The notes: generated by a model from the sequence alone, not told the origin. A DNA stretch of 64,000 nt from Rheum nobile (GCA_027886185.1 WOAB01000124.1:1240001-1304000), one strand, 5' to 3'; shown: positions 33,434 to 46,006, numbered from the stretch's first letter. Made by a program: numbers and translations.

Positions 33434-36400
33434 GTGACTATATCATATTATGATTATCAATGTTTTTGTTTTATTGTAGTAATTTACACCATTGAGTTTC
33501 AAAAACGTGGTCTACCGCATGCACATATTATGTTGTTCTTAGGGTCTGAGAATAAATTACGTAGCACAGAGGATATTGATCAACTCATAACTGCTGAAAT
33601 TCCCGATCTTGAAAGTGACAAGGAATTGCATGAAGTTGTGAAAGATTGCATGTTCCATGGCCTTTGTGGTTTGTTTAACACTTCATCTCCATGTATGTCT
33701 TTTGGGAAGTGTACAAAACAATATCCCAAGAATTACACTGAATCAACGCATTTTGATCCAGATGGATTTCCCATTTACAGAAGAAGGAATGATGGGAATA
33801 AGGTGGAGAAGAATGGGTTTTGAATTTGATAATAGACATGTTGTGCCATATAATCGATATCTATTATTGAAGTATAGGGTACACATCAATGTTGAAGCAT
33901 GTAATCAGAGCAAAACAATCAAATATTTGTTCAAGTACATAAGCAAAGGTCATGATCGCATCACTATGCAATTGGTTGTGAACGGCGAGGAAGAAGTTGA
34001 TGAGATAAAAAGGTATTATGATTGTAGATATGTTTCATCTTGTGAGGCTGCTTGGAGAATAATTGCTTTTGACATCCATTTTAGACGGCCTTCTGTTCAG
34101 AGATTATTCTTTCATCTACCCGGTGAACATAATATTCTATTTGAGGACGATGAGCTAATAGATGATGCTGTAAATAGAGTTTGAGCAAATGCTTCTATGT
34201 TTATCTCATGGATGGAGTGTAATAAAAAGGATGCAGATGCTAGAGATTTGATATACAGTGAATTTCTAGAGAAGTATGACTGGAATGAAAAAGAAAAGAA
34301 GTGGAGAGTTGTACTAGAGATGCTAGAGATTTGATATACAGTTGACTCTTGGTCGCATCTTCCATTGTACACCGGGTAGTGGAGAGTTGTACTATCTTCG
34401 TCTTATGCTTCATGAAGTGAAGGGGGCAACATCATACGAAGATCTACGGACTGTCAATGGTCACACATATGAGACCTTCAAGGATGCTTGCTATCATCTA
34501 GGATTGTTAGATGATGAGAAGGAATACATTGATGGAATTATTTAATGCAGTACATGGGGATCTGCACATTATGTGAGACATTTATTTGTGATGTTGTTGT
34601 TGTCAAATAATTTATCTCGACCAGAACATGTATGGCAACAAACATGGCAATTCTTAGCTGATGATATTCTTGTGAGACAAAGAATACTTCTGCAAATACC
34701 AGGTATGTGTGACCATTTATTTATTTGGCTTATGCACATTACTTCTAAATATCTACTTGATTGTAGTCAATACTACTTAATGTTTTTATTTTTATAATAT
34801 TGCAAACTCAACATATTATAAATATTGTATTTGTTTTCAGATTTACAGCTCAGTGATGAACAACTACAAAACTATGCATTGGCAGAGCTTGAGTTGTTGT
34901 TGGGATGTAATGGAAGTAGCCTTTGACGGTATTCGTCGATGCCAATACCGAATGATATCCTTTTGAGTGAAGGGAGGAACAAGTTAATACAAGAAGAATT
35001 GTGTTATGATAAAGAAGAACTCCGTATTGAGCATACAAGACTTATGTCCAGCATGACAGACGAGCAAATGAATGTATATGAGAAGATAATGTTTGTTGTT
35101 AACAACAATACAGGAGGTGTTTTCTTTCTATATGGACATGGCGGAACATGCAAGACATTTGTATGGAGAGCATTGTCATCTGCAATCAGGTCTAAAGAGG
35201 AAATTGTACTAACGGTCGCTTCGAGTGGCATTGCATCTTTATTGATCCTTGGAGGCCGAACTGCTCATTCAAGATTTGCAATTCCCCTGGATATAGATGA
35301 AGATTCAACTTGTTTGATTAAAGCTGGGAGCCCTTTGGTAGAGTTATTATCAATTGCAAAACTTATAATATGGGATGAATGTCCAATGACGAAAAGATTT
35401 TGCTTTGAGGCACTGGGTCGGAGTTTAAGGAATGTTCTAAGATTCTCTAATCCCAAGAGTATGGACCAACCTTTTGGAGGCAAAGTCGTTGTCTTTGGTG
35501 GTGACTTTAGACAAATCTTGACGGTTGTAACTCGAGGAAGTAGACCGGATATTGTAAATGCTACAATTAATTCTTCATATTTATGGCAATATTGTCAAGT
35601 AAAACACTCTTATTGCTTTGAAATTATTGTGTCTCTCATTATATTGTTAAGAACAGTATTCATTATGACATACATATATAAATATTTTATGTAGGTTTTA
35701 AAGCTTACAAAAAATATGAGGCTTCAACAGGGATCCTCTGCGAACAATTCTCATGAAATTCAAAAGTTTGCAGAATGGATCCTTGAAGTTGGTGACGGTA
35801 CTATTGGAGGTCCCAATGATGGAGAAGTAACTATACAGCCCCCACAAGAGGTATTGATTACAGATATAGGTAATAAACCAATTGCATCTATTGTTGAGGC
35901 TACATACCCTGCTTTGTTTGAACACTTGGACGAACCTGAATATTTTTAAGAGAGAGCAATTTTGTCGCCTACACATGACGTCGTTGATGAGGTGAACGAC
36001 TATTTGCTTTCTCTAATACCAGGGGAAGAGAAAGTTTATTACAGTGCAGATAGCATTTGCAAGGCAGACGGAAATGATGCTATGATGTATTCATCTGATA
36101 TGTTGCATAGCATCAAATGTTCTGGTGTCCCAAATCATGTGTTGAAGCTGAAAATAGGTGTTCATGTGATGTTGTTGCGCAATATAGACCAATCTAATGG
36201 TCTATGCAATGGGACGAGATTGATGATCACTAAGTTGGGTACCCGAATGGTTGAAGGAAGAATTACCAGTGGTCGTAATATTGGTCAAATAGTTCCCATT
36301 CCCAGAATGCTTCTGAGTCCATCAGATTCCACCTTACCTTTCAAGTTTCAACGTTGTCAGTTCCCTATAATTGTTTCGTTTGCCATGGCGATTAATAAAA

Positions 36401-36591
36401 GTCAAAGACAATCCTTATCTCAAGTAGGCTTATATCTTTCGAGACCTGTATTTACCCATGGCCAACTTTATGTTGGTTTATCTCGAGTTACAAGCATGGA
36501 CGGTTTGAAGGTGTTGATTTTAGGCAAAAATGGGAAGACAATCTCTGAGATGACCAATGTTGTGTACAAAGAAGTCATCCAAAACATATGA
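33434..36591 (+). pseudogene. Helitron Rep/PIF1-like helicase, multiply broken
   Basis: N-terminal Rep (Helitron_like_N) part: TIEFQKRGLPHAHIMLF holds the HUH motif (HAH), and IKYLFKYISKGHDR carries the tyrosine region. PIF1-type helicase follows: Walker A reads GHGGTCKTF (usual GxGGTGKTF), then ASSGIASLLILGGRTAHSRF, IIWDECPM, GGDFRQ, and C-terminal FAMAINKSQRQSL and YVGLSRV. Likely introns are 34703-34840 and 35599-35694. Breaks: frameshift near 33823, TGA at about 34182, duplicated filler near 34237-34394, TAA near 34543, a stop near 34926, and TAA near 35947. Such proteins replicate Helitrons by rolling circle; this copy cannot. Confidence 0.9.
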
Positions 36592-36668
36592 TTTCCATGT
36601 TTTTATATTTGCAACTTTGTAACATACTTACGTTATGATGTTATTATCAGTATTGTTATTACAAGTTT

Positions 36669-37342
36669 AATTTTTTTTTATTAGGTAAAAATTAGACTGG
36701 AAACCACAGAAGAGACGGTTTCTCAGTCTATAGCATCCTTACGGATGAGAATTACAAATTCTAGACTAGCTCGAATATCTTTCAAGGAACTCTGATGGAC
36801 CGTCTTAGCGATGAAGTCAGCCACCACGTTTGTTTCTCGGAAGACATGAAAAATCTACACTGAAGAAAACAGTTGTAAAACACACAGGATATCAGAAATT
36901 AACATTTCGATATCCCATGGACACTGCCAGATTTGATTAAGAACATTCACAATGGTAAGGTTATCGCATTTAAGTTGAATGTCGGTAATGCCTAATTCGT
37001 AGGCCTTTACCATGGCATTTCTTACTGCAAATGTTTCTGTTTTTAAAGGGGTCGAGATACCACATTTATCCCCAAAGAGGAAGATTGGTTTACCCGTGTT
37101 GTTCCTGAAGATGTAACCAAAGCTAGATTCACCATTAGATTTGGTGGATCCATCTGTATTGATTTTAATAATGTTATCTGGTGGTTTTTTTTCCATTTCT
37201 TTATTGGTCGTCTAACATTGTTCATTCTATGTGTTTTGAGTCTGTCATCTGCTAAATAGTCAGGGTTCCAACTCTTCGTCTTATTCCAGTTCTCAATTTG
37301 TTTTTTAATATATTTTGAAAGTTCTCTCAAATTGAATATCAA
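36669..37342 (-). pseudogene. LINE-type RNase H domain fragment
   Basis: Minus strand: IENWNKTKSWNPDYL, then PPDNIIKINTDGSTKSNG, SSFGYIFRNNTGKPI, FAVRNAMVKAYELGI, LKCDNLTIVNVLNQI, and after a stop FHVFRETNVVADFIAK. This is the plant RVT_3/RNase H fold found at the C-terminus of LINE polyproteins. The frame shifts at an eight-A run just before PPDN. The 3' end runs into a poly(A) (T run at about 36669-36680 on the plus strand), as a LINE tail would. No RT portion remains. Confidence 0.75.
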
Positions 37343-37390
37343 ATTATTATTATATCTGTTTCATGTATTATTATATATATTTATCTAATT

Positions 37391-37419
37391 ACCCGTACAT
37401 GATACGGGTCAAGAACTGA
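37391..37419 (+). other. Candidate Helitron 3' terminus
   Basis: Perfect 7-bp stem (37391-37397 with 37403-37409), five-base loop, then CAAGAA and CTGA followed by T. Position and strand fit the helicase gene upstream. Confidence 0.6.
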
Positions 37420-37799
37420 TTTTTCATTATTAGAGGCACCCTTTTATTGAATAAGTGACACTTCTGTTATGTCTCTTTACAACAAATAGAACTTGTGTGT
37501 CTGTTTGTAACAATTATATAAATTTAATGGGGATTCTTTTTCGCACCCGTTTTTTTTTGCGGCGCACCCGCCTTTGGACACAACCTGGTTGCGCCTAAAA
37601 AATGGATTTTTTTTTCAAAAAAAAAAACAATTCCTTGGGCGCAACCAGGTTGCGCCCAAGGTCTGGGTGAGTTTTTTTTATTTTGAAAAATGATTTTTTA
37701 AAGATTATTGAACCGGTTTTTTCTGGACGCAACTACGTTGCGCCCAGAAAAAAAATATTTGGGCGCAACCACGTTGCGCCCAGAAAAAGAAAAAAAAAA
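37420..37799. repeat. Cluster of four GGGCGCAACC palindromes in A/T-rich spacers
   Basis: Copies at 37576-37595, 37634-37660, 37722-37748 and 37760-37782. The second is perfect: arms CTTGGGCGCAACC and GGTTGCGCCCAAG around one A. The others have one or a few mismatches. Spacers are A- or T-rich homopolymers. Looks like a foldback or subterminal repeat array; family unknown. Confidence 0.65.
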
Positions 37800-38742
37800 C
37801 TTGGATGTCTTGTAGTTATATCCAATTTGGTTATTCTTATGGTTATATACTATGATTATATCTTATAGTTATATCCAATTTCGTTATATCTATGGTTATA
37901 TCATATAGTTACATACTATGGTTATATCCTTGTAGTTATATCTAATTTGGTTATTACTATAGAATATAACCATAAGGATATAGCCAAATTGGATATAACT
38001 ATAAGATATAGTCATAGTATATAACTATATGATATAACTATATGATATAATATAGGATATAACCATAGTATATAACTATAAGATATAATCATAGTATATA
38101 ATTATAGGATATAACCATAGTATATAACTATATAATAAAACCATAAGATATCATCATAATATATAACTATAGAATATAACGATATGATATAACCAAATTG
38201 AATATAAGTCATATCACTATAAGATATAATAATTGTATATAACTATATGATATAACCATAGTATATCTATATGATATAATATAGGATATATACATAGTAT
38301 ATAACTATGGAATATAACCATAAGATATAATCATAGTATATAATTACAAGATATAAACATAGTATATAACTATAGAATATAACCGTAGTATATGACCATA
38401 AGACATAACCAAATTGGATATAACCATAGTTATATGTGATTTTCGAAGGATATAATCATAGGATATAACGATATGATATAACCAAATTGGATATAACTAT
38501 AAGATATAGTCATAGTATATAACTATATGATATAACCATAGTATATAACTATATGATATAATATAGGATATAACCATAGTATATAACTATGGAATATAAC
38601 TATAAGATATAATCATAGTATATAATTATAGGTTATAACCATAGTATATAACTATAGAATATAATATAGGATATAACCATAGTATATAACTATGGAATAT
38701 AATCATAAGATATAATCATAGTATATAACTATATCATATAAC
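37800..38742. repeat. AT-rich minisatellite (TATAACCATAGTATATAACTA units)
   Basis: Nearly the whole stretch is built of degenerate ~20-22-bp units mixing GATATAACCATAG, TATATAACTATAG and AACCAAATTGGATATAAC. Both strand orientations occur at the left end. No coding content. It continues at 60726, interrupted by E6. Confidence 0.85.
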
Positions 38743-38747
38743 GATAT

Positions 38748-39869
38748 TGTAGGATCGTGATTGTTAGATTAATAATCAGGGAACTGAGAATACAGTTTAC
38801 AGTTCCCTTCGCAGCGGAAATAAACAATCAACTAAATGATCAAGTTCCTTATAGTGGAAACCTTCGATTGCCAACTAGCAATCTAGGATAAAAACCACTA
38901 CCTTTCTTCCGAAAGGATTTCAAGGTCTACTTCTTGATTTCTTATCACTTCGGTTACAACTTATCCTAGGAACAAACACACAGTTTCTTTGTCTTACACA
39001 CAGTTAGACAATCCTAGATAACTTAACAGAAAGTATAATCAATCCAAGAAGCAGTCCTAAGCACTACGGAACTAACTCACTTACAGTCATAGGAACTAGC
39101 ACACAGCTCTTTGATTCCTTGAATGGTTCCTCTTGATCTTGTTCTGATTTGATGATCTTGTTGAGATCTTCACACTATGATATTTGCTATGCAGTGTGAT
39201 TCTTGTAGTTGTGCTTAAAGATAATAGCAGAGCTTATCTTCCTTATATAGTGGATTCTTCGAGGTTGGATCTTCTCTTGGTTCCCACAGATCAAGCTTGC
39301 CCTAGGATGTGTGGTAATCCTTGATTCACGTTGTCTTTGACATATACCAACAACCTAGGCAGCTCAGAATCCACTTTGGTTGGTCAACTGCTTCAGCCAA
39401 GTCTACCAAGTCATTGTCCAACTCCTTTCGTCCGAGGTTCAACAATCTGGACACTTGGGAACTGTCCTCTGGATGGTGACAACTTTATGATAGGTCGCTT
39501 TCAATAGCCTTTGTCCAAGGTTCGGCATTCTAGGCATCTTGGAGTTTTGCTCTGGATGGTGACAGACTTTTGGAAGCTTCGCTCAAGTCACTTTCACCAT
39601 CTTTTGTCCGAGGTTCGGTGTTCCCAGATTTCTCGGGAAAAGCAAAGTCGCGTGTTGCATTTCTGGGTACACCTGGGTTCCTTTGGCTTGCTTGTTTGGT
39701 TTCTTTATCTTGTTTGGCTTCCATGGTTCCAACAACTGTCATGTGGTTCCTCTAAACACATCTTTGAGATAAAACATTAGTATCAAAATATTTGTCATCT
39801 TCAAAAGTAGAGAAACTGAGAAAAGGAACTCTCATGGTAACTGAGGTTTCTGAGTTCCGTTTCCTAACA
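38748..39869 (-). repeat. E6 3' LTR (1122 bp)
   Basis: Starts TGTAGGATCG, ends CCTAACA. A CTATATAAGG box lies on the minus strand near 39240-39250. U3 has TGTCCGAGG-type repeats near 39430, 39510 and 39605. Pairs with 59599-60720. Confidence 0.92.
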
Positions 39870-41446
39870 ATTCCCCCCTTTTTGATGATGACAAATATAA
39901 GGAACCTGGCAACATAATAAGGACATGAGATTCATGAGAACAATTGAGTTAAGATATTTACAACTTTATAAAATAATGAGAGAACATTCAATAGTTGCAA
40001 ATTCTCCCTAAGTAAATGAACTAAGTTATTCGAGTTCCCCCTCAGAAAGAGAACGAGTTTAGATTTCCTATTGGTCCTGTAGTTCCAAGAGTTCAAGGTT
40101 CTTATCCATTCTTCCCCCTTTTAACATCAGCGAAAAGATCAATTAACTTATCAGGTGTAGGATATCAATGTGAAATAAACAATTGCTTTAAACCCATGAC
40201 AGTTACCATAATAGAAATTGAAGGCAAAGACAAATGATGCATTAGAAACATACCTAGAAAAGTTCATTTCAACAGTAAAACCAACAAATTGTCCATAGAT
40301 GCATAGTGGAAAGACAAGCAAAAGATCACAAACAACTTGAAACAAACAAAAGAAGGATAGGAGTGGTAGGTAGAATCCTAGGGAACTACTAGCACAATGT
40401 GTTGTTACGACACTGGGAACTAGGAAAGTCATTCCTCTTCTTTTTCAGCATCATTCTTTTCCTCAATTCCCTCATATTGGCATGTATCCGTCTTAGGGGT
40501 ATCCTTCATCTCAGCTGCCTGAGCTCCTCCAATCACAGCCTCATCTCAGTTTCTTCCTCATCTAGAGCAAGGTGAAGGTTGAAGTCTTTCTTTTTTTCTT
40601 TTTTTTTTGGCCATTTGAGGAGATTGGTGTTTTGAGAGCAAGGGAATCAAGAATTCTGAGAGCAAGGAGAGCAGAGTGCTCGGCTCATTTAAACAGGAGC
40701 CCCTAAATAATCCTTGAGCAACGTTTGGATCCGTTGAGAATCAAGCTGTTGGGGAGAGAGATTTCTGGGAACTCTGACATTTGGAAACGGCTCTTTTACT
40801 TGCAGCTTGTTCGGCTTTATAACGGTCACAAATTCAAAAAGCAAATGTTCAAAAATGGCAACAATGCAGGGCTGATCAGAGTCTCTGACGCTGTTGATTT
40901 GCAATAAATGTCGTCTTGGGAAGAGCGAGTTGCTACAAGCCGTTTGGAGAACTGCCTTACCTAGTTCCTTTCTGGCGATTTTTTCATTGTGCTAAAGGGA
41001 TATATGAGAACCTTTGATGTGGGGATTTAAGACATAGAACATGAAAGTACGTTCCCATAAAAGAAATCGGGGAAGGTTATTTATCGCATCACACACTAAT
41101 TTCCAGAGAGGATTAAAAGATGGATCATAGGAAATTAGATTGTGCAATGAGGCAAGGGAGGGTCATAGTACACAATCATCATTTCGGCTTGTATTATTGG
41201 GTTAGAATATGATTAGATTGTGACTTTTGGGCCAACAAAGAAACTTGGACAATGATTGAGTTAAAATGAAAAATGAACATTCAAGGAGAAGAACTAGAAA
41301 AATTTATCAAAGCCTTGAGTAACCATTATAGATATGAGGGACTATTGCAAAAGAGATAACACAAAGATTCCAAGACAAAGATAAGCAAAAGGATCTGAAC
41401 TAGTCAATTAAGGGAACATGAGAGTAACTTTAAACTAAAGGAACTG
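39870..41446 (-). other. E6 3' noncoding region with polypurine tracts and third-ORF remnant
   Basis: Purine tracts on the minus strand at 39870-39886 and near 40000, 40035 and 40110. Near 40615 the minus strand has ATGGCCAAAAAA preceded by a GAGCCGAGCACTCTG leader and an ATTATTTAG box, as in E5 and E8, but the frame is ruined by A-run expansion. No other coding signal. Confidence 0.6.
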
Positions 41447-41867
41447 CTAGTTTATAGGAATCATTCCCAGTTCTAATCTAAGGTTCTCAAAGGGAACTAT
41501 ATTCAAGGCTTTGGTGAATATGTCTGCAACCTGATCGTCAGTTCTACAAAATTTCATAATGATGTTCCCTTTCTCAACATGATCTCTAAGGAAGTGATGC
41601 ATTATATCTATGTGTTTGGTCCTAGTATGATGCACAGGATTCTTAGAAATGTTTATAGCACTGGTATTATCACAAAGAATAGTGAGAGGACCATAAGACA
41701 TACCGAAATCCGTGAGTTGTTGCTTTAGCCATAAGAGTTGGGAACAGCAAGAGGCGGCTGTAATGTATTCAGATTCTGTGGTAGAGAGGGAGACTGAGAT
41801 TTGTTTATTTGAGCCCCATGACACAAGGCAAGGGCCTAGGAACTGTGTCATTCTAGAAGTACTCTTC
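41447..41867 (-). pseudogene. E6 pol, RNase H end
   Basis: C-terminal RNase H: TQFLGPCLVSWGSNKQISVS, STTESEYITAASCC, CDNTSAINISKN, HHFLRDHVEKG, ending LGMIPIN. Cut on its 5' side by a solo LTR; CTATC at 41868-41872 is the duplication. The preceding codons are at 44336 onward. Confidence 0.9.
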
Positions 41868-41872
41868 CTATC

Positions 41873-44330
41873 TGTAATATCCCTTAATTTTAGTAAGGGT
41901 ATTTGAGTAATTTTCCCAACCTTCGTTCAAAATAATTATTTCGCTTCCAGTGGAGTTCGGATTTTCCGTAACATCCATGATATCCGAAATAATTCCTTGA
42001 GTGATATAAAATACATTCGATGTATTTTCAGAAATTAGAATATTTGTTTGGATACAAACATATAATTTACGGGATTTAAAAACCCATACCAAAGCCAATT
42101 CCCTTAAACTTTGCCACGAATTCCCCCGCTTGTGCTTGTCTTGCCACGATACTCCCTCCGTGTAATTGTTGTCGGGGCACTTGTCAATGCATTGGCTGGA
42201 GGAGCTGATGAGTAACCCTTCCAAACGTCTCCTCCCCTAGGCTATTTAAGGATCTCGATGGGAGCAGCCATCAACCCACAACTCTCTCCCGTCTCTCTCT
42301 CCCTCTCGGTTTTCTTCTCGTCGGAATCCATGGAGTTCGCCGGCATTCCTAGGTTCGTTGGAGTGTTGCCAGAGGAGCCCAGGAGGTGTGCTTGCTGCGG
42401 TGGTTGAAGGCAGCCCTCGTCCGAGCCATCACCATCTTCGTCGGTCTTGCTCGAAGTTCGCCGGAGCTGCTGCGATTCGTCGGAAGCTGCTGCTGTCTTT
42501 CCTGGCGTCGTGGGCTGCTGTTGAACCACGATCCGCTGTTGTCCGTTGCCGGCCGACGGCGACGAAGCGTCGAGAAGCCCCGGCGAAGCCCCGGGTGGTT
42601 GTTGTCGTTGTTGTGTTGTTGCGTTGCGCCGTTGTGCTGTTATTATTATTGAGGAAGAAGAAGCAGTGGGGCCCTCCCCTTGTTTAATTGTTGCTGGGCC
42701 GAGAGGCCCAAAACCCTTCCAGTCCAAATTTAACCCGAAATTATTCGAGCGGTATAATTTCGATTCCCTTTTATCCGTATTGTCTTTAGGAAAATTCAAT
42801 CAATATTCTTATGATTTAAAATCATAAGAATTTATTGAATTTAATTCCTTGAGTTCGTCCAGACAAATTAATTGAGATTAATTAATTTGTCATGAGTTGG
42901 ATCGCGTGTGGACTCGTACTCTGCTAGGAATATTCTGAAGCTTAAGCCTTATCCTTGGAAAGGATATTTTCGGTAGTCGTCTCGTCCAGATTCATTGCCG
43001 AATCTACTCCAGGCAAGTGGCGGTTCGCTCTTTCTCATCATTCCATATTTCAATTAATTATCAATTGTTTAGTTGTTAATTAATTTGGGATGATTTACTG
43101 TTTTTGTTGGGAACAGTTTTGATAACTGTTTGTGATTTTAATGGATATTATATTAGGTTGTATATCTGCTAGAACAACGCTATTATATATATATATATAT
43201 ATATCTAGATTGAAATATATCTATGATGCTGGCCTTGATGGCTTTGATATGATTTTGGGCAGTTCTGAACTGTTTAGTTAGAACGAGTATTCGCAGGAAC
43301 GCTACTTGGTATCTCCTTGTGAGTACTAGTTGTTTCTTTATAACCAAGTGGATGGGATGTCCAGGCCCCAACACTTCTCTTTGGTCATGACCATGCCCTT
43401 ACTCAGGGTCGGTGCACTTAGCTAGTGCCAAATCTTTTGGGATTTATTCCCTCTGATATCTCTTGTGAGGAGATCCGATATCTCTTGTGAGGAGATTTAA
43501 AAGCTTATAACGTGATGATCGTTTTGGAATTAAATGAGATAAGTGCCGTTGTCGCACACAATTAATATACCTTGGGCGAGTAGTGCAGCTAGGCGCTAGT
43601 GCATCTAGGAAAGCTCGTCTTAACTTTTAGTCGCTCGAATGCGATACTGTAATTCTGTGATTGTGTGTAATTAATTAATGTTCCCCAACATTTGTCATGT
43701 TTCCTATAAGGCTCATTTCATTTAGAGTCTTCTTTTGGGATTGATTGCTGTGAGACTCGGTCTCCAGAATCTTCCCTTGTGCATACCTCTTGTTATTCCA
43801 GTAAGAGTATGATGGTTGACTATTGTCATCGGTTATTATTCGAGAAGCGATGATTCTAACCTAATACGACTACTTCGAACCTTTTGCTTTGTGCCCTTGC
43901 TAGTCTATTCTTTAGACTAACCCCCTGTATTTTTTTTTGTTATTTGTATCGTCATGGTTGGTGTCGTCCGCCCGTTTCGACACATTAGGTGAGTTGAGGA
44001 TTTGAGAAGGCTAGAACGACTATGAGGATGAACGGTATTTGAAGATGTTTTAATCAGGCTACGATCTTTGGGCGTTGACTACTAAGGTCAATACTCTTGT
44101 AAATTATTTTAAGTCTTCCGCTGTATTGTAATAACTCTGTATTTTGTCGCATTTGGAATTGTGTTGAAATTCCGCGACTATGTTTTAAATGAAAGTTATG
44201 GTAATTTTGTATCATAATTGTTCTTTATGAATTGTGTTTCAATGGTAAAGCCTGGGGTGGCTTCGGTGTGGAAATCGAGGTCACTGGCGGTAATACATTT
44301 CCAAATGGGTTAAAATTTGGGGGTGTTACA
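41873..44330 (+). repeat. Solo Ty3/gypsy-type LTR (2458 bp) in E6 RNase H
   Basis: Starts TGTAATATCCC and ends GGGGGTGTTACA, near-inverted ends typical of Ty3/gypsy LTRs. CTATC flanks it on both sides (41868-41872, 44331-44335). A CTATTTAAGG box near 42241 followed by a pyrimidine-rich stretch suggests plus orientation. An (AT)n run sits near 43182-43202. Frames of up to 185 codons around 42300-42800 have no recognisable domain. No gag or pol is present, so a solo LTR is the simplest reading. Confidence 0.8.
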
Positions 44331-44335
44331 CTATC

Positions 44336-46001
44336 CACCAGGTATCCAGCATAATCAGCATCAGTGAAACCCATCAGCTCAAAGGGACACTCTTTGGGGT
44401 ACCAAATGCAGAGCGAGTCAGTTCCCATGAGATATCGGAATATCCTTTTCACAGCAGCTAAGTGTGTTTCTCTTGGACATGATTGAAACCTAGCACACAA
44501 GCAAACAACAAACACAATGTCTGGACGACTAGCTGTTAGATACATGAGAGAACCTATCATACCTATATAGAGCTTTTCTTCCACAAGAGGACTTGAGTGA
44601 TCTTTGTCCAAATGGGCGATGGTAGAGATGGGAGTGGAGAGAGGCTTGCAGGACTCCATTTTGAACTTTTTCAACAGTTCTCTGACATACTTTTGTTGGT
44701 GAATTTGTATGCCATCTTTATTTTGGGATATTTGCAATCTGAGGAAGAAGGTGAGTTCCCCTATTAGACTCATTTCAAATTCACTGCTCATCAAGTCTTT
44801 GAACTTATCTACAAGGGACAGGTTAGTGGAACCAAAAATGATATCATCAACATAGATTTGAACCACTAAGATGTTACTTTCTTCTTCTAGAATGAAGAGA
44901 GTCTTGTCAATGATGTCACGCATGTAACCATTGGAGAGTAGGAATTGGGCAAGACGATCATACCAAGCTCTAGGAGCTTGCTTGAGACCATAGAAGGCTT
45001 TGTCTAGGAAATAGATATGGTCTGGATGATCACTGTCTTCAAAACCAGGTGGTTGCTTGACATAGACTTCCTCTTGAAGAATGCCATTGAGGAAGGCGGT
45101 CTTTACATCCATTTGGAATAGTTTGAAACCCTTGTGTGATGCGAAGGCAATCAACAGCCTTATTGCTTCAATCCTTGCCACTGGAGCATAGGTTTCATCA
45201 TAGTCGATTTCTTCTTGTTGATTGTATCCCTGAGCAACAAGCCTTGCTTTGTTCCTAATCACAGCTCCTGGATCATCGAGCTTGTTTCTGAAGACCCATC
45301 TAGTTCCTATGATATGCTTATCCTTGGGGCGGGGAACTAGATGACACACTTTATTCCTTTCAAACTGATAAAGTTCTTCTTGCATGGCTTGGATCTAGTC
45401 TACATCCTTCAGTGCGTCACCTATATTATTTGGTTCCACAGCAGACAAGAAGGCATTGAAGGCAAAGAAGGTTAGATGTTCGAACCTGACTGGAGGCTTG
45501 ATGGTTCTTCTTTCTCTATTGGGAGCTAGAGCATTTGATGTGGAGACATTTTGATTTGAGCATTCAGCTTCAGCTACTTGGTTGGGATCACCTTCTCCAT
45601 TAAATATCATGTGAGAAGATGAATCATTGATGTCTCCACAGGTGTTGTCTTCATGTTCATGGTTCCCAGAAATGGATTGTTGTTGATTATCCATGGGAAC
45701 TGATGGAGGAACAAGTGGGGGATTTTGTGTAGCAGGGAAGGAACTGGGTGGTGTGATGTCTTCATCTGGATCTTCTTGAGGAGGTTTGGGAAATGGATCT
45801 TCAAAGGAACTAATGGTGTTCTGCACATTTCTACCAAGTGATTTTTCATTAAAAATAACATGAACACTTTCTTCTACCTTTTTGGTCCTTTTGTTGAAGA
45901 TCTTGTAAGCCTTGTTGCTTGATGCATATCCAATGAAGATCCATTCATCACTCCTTGGGTAAAATTTGCCAAGATTATCCTTTCCATTGTTGTGCACAAA
46001 G
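44336..46001 (-). pseudogene. E6 pol, integrase C-term and reverse transcriptase
   Basis: Integrase tail (NNGKDNLGKFYPRSDEWIF, KAYKIFNKRTKK), an acidic/Pro-rich linker, then RT with MDVKTAFLNG and VQIYVDDIIFGS, into RNase H (GFTDADYAGYLVD) where the solo LTR cuts. A stop at about 45395 replaces Trp in the motif DWIQAM (TGG to TAG). Confidence 0.9.
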
Positions 46002-46006
46002 CACTT

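Larger units (their letters stand above)
33434..37419 (+). mobile_element. Decayed Helitron (5' end undefined)
   Basis: Rep/PIF1 helicase pseudogene followed by a candidate 3' terminus: a 7-bp stem hairpin ACCCGTA-catga-TACGGGT (37391-37409), six bases, then CTGA (37416-37419) and a following T. That is the expected CTRR end of a Helitron. A LINE RNase H fragment lies between the gene and this end. The 5' end is either in 33023-33433 or lost. Confidence 0.7.

Noticed and set aside
37576..37784. CRISPR-like array of palindromic repeats
   Set aside because: Plant nuclear context, four irregularly spaced units, homopolymer spacers and no cas genes.
42242..42799. 185-codon minus-strand frame and plus-strand frames inside the 2.46-kb solo LTR
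   Set aside because: Low-complexity Gln/Ser composition, no domain, and the segment is bounded as an LTR by TG...CA ends and CTATC duplications.
43182..43202. AT dinucleotide run, and a similar run at 61578-61598
   Set aside because: Ordinary microsatellites; the second lies in a kinase intron next to its splice site and needs no special explanation.
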